Shown one piece after another: positions 7,959 through 13,268 of a stretch of DNA of 13,268 nt. Made by a program: the position numbers and the translations under genes. The notes below the pieces were generated by a model, which did not search any database, was not told where the DNA came from, and worked only from the letters and a program-made list of their open reading frames with translations. The stretch's first letter is position 1. Each line of letters opens with the position of its first letter. This stretch comes from RGIG8785 sp045655245 (GTDB taxonomy: Bacteria > Bacillota > Clostridia > RGIG8785), in NCBI GenBank assembly GCA_045655245.1, contig JAZOOX010000015.1, forward strand, positions 1 through 13,268, written 5' to 3'.

Positions 7959-10900
7959 ACTCTTTCGCAATATCGTCTAAGTTTAAGGGTAAGATTTTGG
8001 ACACACCCTTTTCGGGCATGGTCACACCGTAGATGGTACCTGCATGCTCCATGGTACCGCGGCGGTGGGTAACCACGATGAACTGGGTGTTTGCCGACAG
8101 CCGCTTTAAGTAATCGGAGAACCGATAGACGTTGGATTCGTCTAAGGCGGCGTCGATTTCGTCCATTACGGTAAAGGGCGCGGGGCGCACCTTTAAGATG
8201 GCAAAGAGGATGCAGATGGCGGTCAGTGCCTTTTCACCGCCCGACAAAAGAGCGATGCTCTGCAGTTTTTTGCCCGGAGGCTGGACGATGATCTCGATGT
8301 CGCTTTCCAACACGTCACTTTCGTCCGACAGCCGGAAGGATGCCTGCCCGCCGCCGAACAGCTCTTTAAAGACACGGCCGAATTCCCGGTTGATCAGGGC
8401 AAACCCCTCGGTAAACTGGCGGCGCATCAAAACGGTCATGTCCTCGATAATCTTTAACAGTCGGGCTTTGGCTTCTTCCAAATCCGCCTGTTGTTCCTTT
8501 AGGAAGGTCAACCGCTGGGAAAGCTGCTGATACTCCTCGATAGCACCCACATTCACGGGACCCAGTGCGCGGATCTCGCTGCGGAGTTCGTTGATGCGGC
8601 GCTGTGCCGCCGTAACCGACTCCAGCGGAATCCGTTGGGCAACGGCATCGGTGTAGGTAATTTCATATTCTTCCCAAAGCCGATTGGTTATATGCTCCAG
8701 CTCGGTCTCGGTCTTCGAGCGTCGGCTTTCCAACCGCCCGTGATCCTGCTGTAACAGAATCAAGCGGTCACGCCGCTCCTTCGACCCTGCCTGTGCCGCC
8801 AACAACCGCGCCTCCAACGCTTCCGCCGAGGCGGTGATGCGGTCCAGTTCCCCTTGCATTTCGGACAGATTCTTTAAGTGTACTTCCCCGTCGGCGGTCA
8901 GTTGCGCGCGTTCTGCCTCTTTTTGCGCAATCTGTTCTTTCAGTTCGGCAATGTACCGTTCCTTTTCCTGACGGTCGGAGGCGTTGTTCATCACACGGTA
9001 GGTGGCTGCCTTCAGTGCCTCCTCCGCCCGCTCCTGTCCGTAGACCGCTTCGCTTAACGCCAGCTCGGCGTTCAGGCAATCCTGACGGCGTTCCTCCAGT
9101 TGGGCGTGAAGCTCCTCGCAACGCTGGCGCAGGGAAATCAGCTCCTCTTCCATTCTGACCTGGCGGGTGGTCTGCTCCCGCTGCACCGCCACAATCTCCA
9201 CCTGTTCCCGACAAAGGCTTTCCCGCTGGGCGGTCAGCTGGGCTTCTGCCTGTTTCAACTGATCCCCTGCCTGACGGGCGTACTCTGCCAGGGCGGCCAG
9301 GTGTTCCAGTCCTGCCGACAGCCGTGCCGATTCTTCCCGCAGGGCGTTCAGCGCGGCAAGGCGGGTTTCTTCTTCGGCGATGGCGGCGGTCAGTTGTTCT
9401 TCCAAACGAACGCCTTCCTTTTCCAAGGCGGCGGTTTCTTCTTTTAAGCGCAGGATCTCTTTCTCCAGACTACGGATTTCTTCACTGCGGGAAAGGAAGC
9501 TGTGCTCCTTGCGGTGGCTACCGCCGGTCAGTGCGCCCCCTGCGTGCAGGATTTCGCCCTCACAGGTGACAATCTGGAAACGGTGATGGCGGGCGTTTGC
9601 CATTTTCAGACCGTCGTCCAGAGTTTCTACCACTACAATGCGTCCCAAAAGGCTCTTCATGGCGGGGCGAAGTTTTTCATCGCAATCCACCAAGTCGGCG
9701 GCAATGCCGACATAGCCTTTGTGTCGGTCCAGATCCTTTTCGGTAAAATCACGGGGTTCCAACCCGTCCAAAGGCAGGAAGGTGACCCGTCCCAGCTTGT
9801 TTTCCTTTAAGTAGCGGATGGCTGCTTTGGCGTCGACCTCGCTCTCGGTCACGATGTTTTGCAGGGCGTTGCCCAACGCCGTTTCGATGGCCAAGGTCAG
9901 GGATTCGTCTACCCGAATCAGTTTGGAAACGGGTCCCAAAATGCCCCGGAGTTTCCCTTCTTTTTCCGCCCGAACGATTTGGCGGACCCCGAAAGCGTAG
10001 CCTTCCATCGTCCGTTCCATTTCGGACAGGGTTTCGTGCTTGGTTTCGGCTTCGGACAGACGGACGGCAACCGAACGCACCTTCCCTGCAAGAGACCCTT
10101 GCTCCTCTTTGACGGCGGCAATGCGGGTCTTGGCTTCGGACAGTGCGGCTTCGGCTTTTGCAACCGTTTTGCCCATCCCCTCCCATTCGGTCTGCGCCTG
10201 ATGGAGCCGTTCCTCGGAAGCGGTTCGGTCCCGATCACGGTCGCTTTGTTCACGGGTCAGGTTGCTCTGCCGTTCTTCCAGGGTTTTCAACAACAGTTCC
10301 AGACTCTGTAAGCGGGCGGTCCGAGTGGTGGATTCCTGAATCATAACCTCCCGATCGGCTTGGGCACGGCGAAGGGCGGACTCCGCCTCTACCTCGGCGG
10401 TCTCACAAGCCGACTGACGGGCACGGGCATCGGCGCGGGCCTGTTCGGCAGATTCACGGACAGACCGGGCGGACGCCAGTTCCTCTTGGGCGCGGGCTTC
10501 TTCTTCGGTCAAAAGGGTTGCCGCTTCGGCTAAGGTTGCCAGTTCCCGCTGACTCTCCATAATTTGCTTTTCGTGTCCCTCGATCTGGGAGGTCAGCACC
10601 GAGCCTTGGCTTTCGGTCTGGTGCTTTAAGGTTTCCAGCAGTTTGATTTGCTGACGGAGCTGATCGGCAGACTCGTTCCCCGTACGGGTGTCCATCACCG
10701 CCTGTTCCATCTCCCGGTCCAGTGCCTCGATTTCAGCTTTTAAAGTTTCCAGCTCGGCGGCGGATACGCCCACCTCCTGAGCCAGTTTTTCCGATTGGGC
10801 ACGAAGTTTATCCATGGTCTCGGTGGTCACGCTTAAGTCAAGGACCCGCAGTTCGTCCCGAAGGACCAGGAACTTCTTTGCCGCTTCCGACTGTTCCCGC

Positions 10901-11514
10901 AAGGGTTCTTCCCGCTGGTTCAGTTCAAAAAGCAGGTCGGACAGGCGCAACAGATTGTCGGTGGCTTTGCCCAGCTTCCGCTCTGCCTCCTGTTTTTTGT
11001 AGCGGTATTTCATAATGCCCACTGCATCCTCGAACACCTGACGGCGGTCCTCGGGCTTGCTGCTTAACAGCTCGTCAATCTTGCCCTGACCGATGACCGA
11101 GTATCCGTCACGGCCGAGACCGGTATCCAAAAAGAGTTCGTAAATATCCTTTAATCGGCAAACGGTACCGTTTAACAGGTACTCGCTTTCCCCCGAACGG
11201 TAAAGCCGTCTGGTAATGGCGACTTCGGAAAAAGAAACGGGCAGACGGTAGTCCTCGTTGGTCAGGGTCAGAGTGACCTCTGCCATCCCCATGGGTTTGC
11301 GGGTTTCGGTACCTGCAAAAATCACGTCTTCCATCTTGCTGCCACGAAGGGTCTTGACGCTTTGTTCCCCAAAGACCCAGCGCACCGCATCCGATATATT
11401 GCTTTTACCGCTGCCGTTGGGGCCGACGATGCCCGTGGTTCCGTTTTCGAAAGAAAGAACCGTTTTTTCGGCAAAGGATTTAAATCCGTTCATCTCAATG
11501 CATTTTAATCGCAT
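7957..11514 (-). CDS. smc: Chromosome segregation/condensation ATPase SMC
   Basis: This is a full-length SMC (1185 residues from the chosen start). The ATP-binding head is split between the two ends: Walker A GPNGSGKS at about 31-38 near the N-terminus, and at the C-terminus the ABC signature LSGGEK (near 1090) and Walker B VMDEID (Asp1118-Glu1119). Two long coiled-coil arms, rich in Glu, Arg, Ala and Leu, flank a hinge domain at roughly 500-680 that includes a glycine-rich AGGALTGG segment for dimerisation. With ScpA and ScpB it forms the condensin that compacts and segregates the origin region. An in-frame ATG lies three codons upstream at 11523, but AAGGA (11523-11527) abuts it directly; the same site is spaced eight nucleotides from the ATG at 11514, and MRLKCIEMNGFKSFAEKT is the standard family start. 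It is the first gene of the operon; rnc, its common upstream partner in Firmicutes, is absent here. Confidence 0.97.
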   Translation of the reverse strand: MRLKCIEMNGFKSFAEKTVLSFENGTTGIVGPNGSGKSNISDAVRWVFGEQSVKTLRGSKMEDVIFAGTETRKPMGMAEVTLTLTNEDYRLPVSFSEVAITRRLYRSGESEYLLNGTVCRLKDIYELFLDTGLGRDGYSVIGQGKIDELLSSKPEDRRQVFEDAVGIMKYRYKKQEAERKLGKATDNLLRLSDLLFELNQREEPLREQSEAAKKFLVLRDELRVLDLSVTTETMDKLRAQSEKLAQEVGVSAAELETLKAEIEALDREMEQAVMDTRTGNESADQLRQQIKLLETLKHQTESQGSVLTSQIEGHEKQIMESQRELATLAEAATLLTEEEARAQEELASARSVRESAEQARADARARQSACETAEVEAESALRRAQADREVMIQESTTRTARLQSLELLLKTLEERQSNLTREQSDRDRDRTASEERLHQAQTEWEGMGKTVAKAEAALSEAKTRIAAVKEEQGSLAGKVRSVAVRLSEAETKHETLSEMERTMEGYAFGVRQIVRAEKEGKLRGILGPVSKLIRVDESLTLAIETALGNALQNIVTESEVDAKAAIRYLKENKLGRVTFLPLDGLEPRDFTEKDLDRHKGYVGIAADLVDCDEKLRPAMKSLLGRIVVVETLDDGLKMANARHHRFQIVTCEGEILHAGGALTGGSHRKEHSFLSRSEEIRSLEKEILRLKEETAALEKEGVRLEEQLTAAIAEEETRLAALNALREESARLSAGLEHLAALAEYARQAGDQLKQAEAQLTAQRESLCREQVEIVAVQREQTTRQVRMEEELISLRQRCEELHAQLEERRQDCLNAELALSEAVYGQERAEEALKAATYRVMNNASDRQEKERYIAELKEQIAQKEAERAQLTADGEVHLKNLSEMQGELDRITASAEALEARLLAAQAGSKERRDRLILLQQDHGRLESRRSKTETELEHITNRLWEEYEITYTDAVAQRIPLESVTAAQRRINELRSEIRALGPVNVGAIEEYQQLSQRLTFLKEQQADLEEAKARLLKIIEDMTVLMRRQFTEGFALINREFGRVFKELFGGGQASFRLSDESDVLESDIEIIVQPPGKKLQSIALLSGGEKALTAICILFAILKVRPAPFTVMDEIDAALDESNVYRFSDYLKRLSANTQFIVVTHRRGTMEHAGTIYGVTMPEKGVSKILPLNLDDIAKE

Positions 11515-11522
11515 TTTATCCA

Positions 11523-11527
11523 TCCTT
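11523..11527 (-). promoter_or_regulatory. Ribosome binding site supporting the internal smc start at 11514
   Basis: AAGGA on the minus strand is eight nucleotides before the ATG at 11514 but touches the ATG at 11523. This spacing argues for the shorter N-terminus, which also matches the SMC family. Confidence 0.5.
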
Positions 11528-11552
11528 ACAATTACCCTATTTTATCTTATTA

Positions 11553-11581
11553 ATTATAACAAAAACTTTCCCTTTTTTCAA
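11553..11581 (-). promoter_or_regulatory. Sigma-A promoter of the smc–ftsY–UPF0182–ftsK–ygiQ operon
   Basis: On the minus strand a TTGAAA -35 box (11576-11581) is separated by exactly 17 nt from a perfect TATAAT -10 box (11553-11558), with an A/T-rich upstream tract. The predicted start near 11546 leaves a leader of about 30 nt before the smc ATG, too short for a riboswitch or T-box. I saw no other promoter of this quality between the genes of the operon, although I did not scan the coding interiors exhaustively. Confidence 0.85.
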
Positions 11582-11619
11582 GCGTTCCGAAAAAAATATC
11601 CCTTTTTTTCAAAAAACAT

Positions 11620-11648
11620 TTGAAATTTCCCACAAAAAGGTATATGAT
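11620..11648 (+). promoter_or_regulatory. Sigma-A promoter of the mreB-like gene
   Basis: A TTGAAA -35 box (11620-11625) is followed by 17 nt and a TATGAT -10 box (11643-11648). The expected start near 11655 gives a leader of about 30 nt, ending in GGAGG at 11674-11678, six nucleotides before the GTG start at 11685. The -35 box is only 38 bp from that of the divergent smc promoter. Confidence 0.82.
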
Positions 11649-11684
11649 AATAGGTACCACTAATTTTTTGAACGGAGGATTATC

Positions 11685-12740
11685 GTGTTAGGTTTAAAAT
11701 TATTCGATTTTTCCAACGATGTAGGCATCGACCTGGGCACCGCCACCGTCCTTTTGTATGTAAAGGGCAAGGGCATTGTGTTGAAAGAACCCTCGGTTGT
11801 TGCCATTGACACCACAGATAAAAAGGTCCGTGCGGTAGGGTTTGCCGCACAGTCGATGATCGGTCGTACCCCCGGCTCTATCGTAGCCATCCGTCCCTTG
11901 CGCGACGGCGTTATTTCGGACTATGAATCCACCGAAAAAATGCTTCGTTATTTCCTGCGCCAGGCATGCTCGAAACGGCTCTTTAAGCCTCGGGTCATCA
12001 TCTGCGTTCCCTCGGGCGTGACCGAGGTGGAAAAGCGCGCCGTTGAAGAAGCCGCTCTGACCGCAGGTGCCAAGAAAGCCATTTTGATCGAAGAACCCAT
12101 TGCCGCTGCCATCGGTGCAGGGATCGACATTGAAAAGCCCTGCGGAAATATGGTGGTCGACATCGGCGGCGGTACAACCGATATCGCCGTGATCTCGTTG
12201 GGCAACCATGTTGTCAACTCCTCCATCAAGGTTGCGGGGGACAAGTTTGACGACGCGGTGATCCGTTTTATCCGCAAGAAGTACAATATCCTGATCGGCG
12301 AGCGTACTGCCGAGGAGCTGAAAAAGGAAATCGGTTGCCTGATCCCCTTTGAGGAGGAATGCACCACCGAGATCCGTGGTCGGAACCTGCTGACCGGTCT
12401 GCCCCAGAACGTGATCATCAGTTCCAACGAAATGATCGAAGCGCTGAGCGAGCCTGCCGCCGAGATTTTGGAAGCCGTACACAGCGTCATGGAAAAAACA
12501 CCTCCCGAACTGGTCGCCGACATCAGCTTAAACGGCATCGTTTTAACAGGCGGCGGAAGCCTGCTCTACGGGATGGACAAGATCATCGAAAAAGAAACGG
12601 GGATTTCCGCCCGCGTTGCCGACGATGCAGTGTCCTGCGTCGCCATCGGTACGGGCAAGGCGTTAGAGTATATCGACGTGTTAAACAACAACGGAAGATC
12701 GTCCTCTCCCCGCTCCGCATCCTACGACAGAGGTTGGTAA
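11685..12740 (+). CDS. mreB: Rod shape-determining protein MreB/Mbl (bacterial actin homologue)
   Basis: The 351-residue product forms membrane-bound filaments that guide lateral cell-wall synthesis. Actin-fold ATPase motifs are in order: phosphate-1 loop GIDLGTAT at residues 14-21, the family motif EEPIAAAIGAG at 136-146, phosphate-2 loop DIGGGTTDI at 159-167, and the adenosine motif TGGGSLLYG at 288-296. The N-terminus MLGLKLFDFS is hydrophobic and could help membrane attachment. Most MreB proteins read DLGTAN in the first loop; here the last residue is Thr21. The C-terminus carries a polar tail after the fold (NNNGRSSSPRSASYDRGW). The GTG start is fixed by GGAGG six nucleotides upstream. 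It is transcribed away from smc, and no mreC or mreD follows within the window, which is more like a stand-alone mbl/mreBH paralogue than a classic mreBCD operon. MreB and Mbl cannot be separated from sequence by eye. Confidence 0.93.
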   Translation: MLGLKLFDFSNDVGIDLGTATVLLYVKGKGIVLKEPSVVAIDTTDKKVRAVGFAAQSMIGRTPGSIVAIRPLRDGVISDYESTEKMLRYFLRQACSKRLFKPRVIICVPSGVTEVEKRAVEEAALTAGAKKAILIEEPIAAAIGAGIDIEKPCGNMVVDIGGGTTDIAVISLGNHVVNSSIKVAGDKFDDAVIRFIRKKYNILIGERTAEELKKEIGCLIPFEEECTTEIRGRNLLTGLPQNVIISSNEMIEALSEPAAEILEAVHSVMEKTPPELVADISLNGIVLTGGGSLLYGMDKIIEKETGISARVADDAVSCVAIGTGKALEYIDVLNNNGRSSSPRSASYDRGW

Positions 12741-12764
12741 TACCCAAAACAAAAAGCACCCGAA

Positions 12765-12793
12765 GAGGCGCACTCCGTAAGGAAGTGCGCCTC
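12765..12793. other. Left subterminal hairpin of the element
   Basis: GAGGCGCACT (12765-12774) pairs perfectly with AGTGCGCCTC (12784-12793). The stem continues as CC/GG past one bulged A (12783) and closes on a GTAA tetraloop of the GNRA type. It is the first strong hairpin after the mreB stop, 24 nt downstream, but no T-run follows, so it is more likely an mRNA 3'-end stabiliser or element end than a terminator. Confidence 0.75.
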
Positions 12794-12896
12794 AGTTATA
12801 TTCGCCAAAGGCGAGTTATATTGCTTCGCAGTTATATTTGGGCTTCGCCCCAGTTATATTGCCTTCAGCAGTTTTAGAGGCGAATATAATATAACT
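12794..12896. repeat. Array of four AGTTATATT words separated by mini-hairpins, plus an inverted copy
   Basis: AGTTATATT occurs exactly at 12794-12802, 12814-12822, 12830-12838 and 12852-12860, with starts 20, 16 and 22 bp apart. The spacers are small hairpins: CGCC-AAA-GGCG (12803-12813), GC-TTC-GC (12823-12829) and GGGC-TTC-GCCC (12840-12850). A degenerate segment (12861-12882) is followed by AATATAACT at 12888-12896, the exact inverse of the word. The first AGTTATATTCGCC could therefore pair with the closing GGCGAATATA…AACT to shut the array into a multibranched structure. Confidence 0.75.
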
Positions 12897-12968
12897 AAAA
12901 CCAAAGGTTTTAATATCACTTTGCCGCAAGGCGAAATAAAACCGTGAGACCCGTCTCACGATATCACT
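12897..12968. repeat. Second hairpin series separated by AATATCACT-like words
   Basis: AAAACC-AAA-GGTTTT (12897-12911) is followed by AATATCACT (12912-12920). TTTGCC-GCAA-GGCGAA, with one T·G pair (12920-12935), and CGTGAGA-CCCG-TCTCACG, 7 bp (12943-12960 including partially paired flanks), then lead to a second GATATCACT (12960-12968). The spacer word differs from that of the preceding array while the hairpin-plus-word arrangement continues. Confidence 0.65.
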
Positions 12969-13020
12969 AATATTTTTTATCTTTGAGATAGGTATAAATT
13001 CAAAATATGTAACCCACTAT

Positions 13021-13043
13021 GACACTTTCAACTTGAAAGTGTC
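13021..13043. promoter_or_regulatory. Near-perfect 23-bp palindrome, operator-like
   Basis: GACACTTTCAA (13021-13031) is the exact reverse complement of TTGAAAGTGTC (13033-13043), with a single central base. A protein-binding operator is possible; as RNA it forms a 10-bp stem with an ACT triloop followed by AATTTTTA, so a weak plus-strand terminator is also possible. On the minus strand the outer edge creates a consensus TTGACA, but the sequence 17-18 nt on (TCATAG/CATAGT) is a poor -10 box. Confidence 0.55.
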
Positions 13044-13054
13044 AATTTTTATGT

Positions 13055-13098
13055 AAAAAGAAAATTGGGAGAACACTTCTTTACGAAGTGTCTCCCAA
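13055..13098 (-). terminator. Rho-independent terminator of the gene at the right edge; also right subterminal hairpin of the element
   Basis: TTGGGAG/CTCCCAA (13065-13071 with 13092-13098) and ACACTTC/GAAGTGT (13073-13079 with 13085-13091) form a 14-bp stem with one bulged base at 13072 and a 5-nt loop. On the minus strand the stem is followed by TTTTCTTTTT (13064-13055). It lies 19 nt after the stop codon of the minus-strand gene ending at 13117, the expected place for its terminator. Confidence 0.8.
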
Positions 13099-13116
13099 AG
13101 GGTGCTTTTTTGATGC

Positions 13117-13268
13117 TCATTCAATCACGATGATACGGACTCTGCCGCCCGATTGGGGGGTACCGTCGTGATAGACGATAAAGTTGCCCATGTCGGGGGT
13201 AACGCTTTCTACGGGGACCAGCTGATAGCCGTAGTCGGCGCCGCGGAGGTAGACCTCTACGCTGTCCG
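13117..13268 (-). CDS. C-terminal fragment of an unrecognised protein, cut by the window edge
   Basis: One minus-strand frame is open from the window edge for 49 codons to a TGA at 13119-13117. The visible end contains YLRGADYGYQLVPVES, then TPDMGNFIVYHDG and a final SGGRVRIIVIE. The alternation of hydrophobic and polar residues suggests a beta-rich C-terminal domain. I do not recognise the family. Support for coding comes from the codon pattern, which favours G or C at third positions like the other genes here, and from a good terminator 19 nt after the stop. The gene converges on mreB across the hairpin element, and its start, length and function lie outside the window. Confidence 0.7.
   Translation of the reverse strand, partial: DSVEVYLRGADYGYQLVPVESVTPDMGNFIVYHDGTPQSGGRVRIIVIE

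Larger units (their letters stand above)
12751..13110. repeat. Hairpin-rich non-coding element with inverted ends (MITE-like or structured RNA)
   Basis: The gap between mreB and the next gene is filled by a 360-bp unit. Its outer ends are an exact 11-bp inverted repeat, AAAAAGCACCC (12751-12761) and GGGTGCTTTTT (13100-13110). Nine bases further in at each end lies a 17-bp hairpin core, CACTCCGTAAGGAAGTG at 12771-12787 and, inverted, CACTTCGTAAAGAAGTG at 13090-13074, identical at 15 of 17 positions, so the two 37-bp ends are colinear. Inside are at least seven small hairpins separated by recurring 9-mers. There is no open reading frame of note and no transposase. I see no clear target-site duplication. 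It may be a non-autonomous mobile repeat that inserted into the loop of a bidirectional terminator, or a structured RNA; I recognise no named family. Confidence 0.7.

Noticed and set aside
7949..7960. ftsY starting at GTG 7960 with a GTGA overlap of smc
   Set aside because: Possible, but the ribosome site is weak there, and the ATG at 7948 gives the family-typical MGFF N-terminus with better spacing.
11515..11546. Riboswitch or T-box leader ahead of smc
   Set aside because: The predicted leader is only about 30 nt, too short for any such structure.
11700..12482. 260-codon minus-strand open frame opposite mreB
   Set aside because: It is antisense to clear actin-motif coding sequence; long antisense frames arise from the G/C third-position bias seen throughout the window.
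12794..12860. CRISPR-like array
   Set aside because: The repeated word is only 9 bp, spacers are 7-13 bp and self-complementary, and there are no cas genes.
12359..12877. 172-codon plus-strand open frame running from mreB into the hairpin element
   Set aside because: It is an out-of-frame shadow of mreB rich in Arg and His, with no ribosome site, and it ends within the repeats.
12978..13016. Promoter in the middle of the hairpin element (TTGAGA with TATGTA 17 nt on)
   Set aside because: The -10 box is weak, the region is AT-rich so such matches are expected by chance, and no gene follows on the plus strand.

Overview
The window looks like a chromosomal segment of a low-to-moderate GC Gram-positive bacterium, most likely an anaerobic clostridial lineage. 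This is inference from family content (smc–ftsY pair, a SpoIIIE-length FtsK, an Mbl/MreB protein, a UPF0182 membrane protein), strong AGGAGG-type ribosome sites and sigma-A-like promoters of the form TTGAAA-17-TATAAT. I see no phage, plasmid or IS genes; this is core housekeeping sequence with one unusual non-coding element.

Layout, left to right. (1) 15-127: a tRNA-Pro(UGG) gene on the minus strand with encoded CCA, its own promoter (138-166), and a terminator that begins at its 3' end. (2) 179-11581, minus strand: one compact transcription unit running smc - ftsY - UPF0182 gene - ftsK - ygiQ, driven by a near-consensus promoter at 11553-11581 and closed by a terminator at 179-217 whose 5' stem is the last codons of ygiQ. 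Junctions are 8 nt, 12 nt, 13 nt and a 1-nt TAATG overlap, so translation is probably coupled at least at the last one. (3) 11553-11684: an AT-rich divergent control region with back-to-back promoters. (4) 11685-12740, plus strand: an MreB/Mbl actin homologue with no mreC or mreD immediately after it. (5) 12741-13116: about 376 bp without a gene, holding a hairpin-rich element of about 360 bp (12751-13110) with matching inverted ends, four copies of AGTTATATT separated by mini-hairpins, further hairpins separated by AATATCACT-like words, and an operator-like palindrome. (6) 13117-13268: the last 49 codons of an unrecognised gene on the minus strand.

Together the main operon couples chromosome organisation (SMC), final chromosome translocation at the septum (FtsK/SpoIIIE), membrane-protein targeting (FtsY), an uncharacterised large membrane protein and a radical SAM protein; the divergent gene supplies the elongation cytoskeleton. 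The most interesting part is the non-coding element at 12751-13110. A second lead is a QLNLF pentapeptide in the disordered FtsK linker that matches the DnaN sliding-clamp binding consensus.
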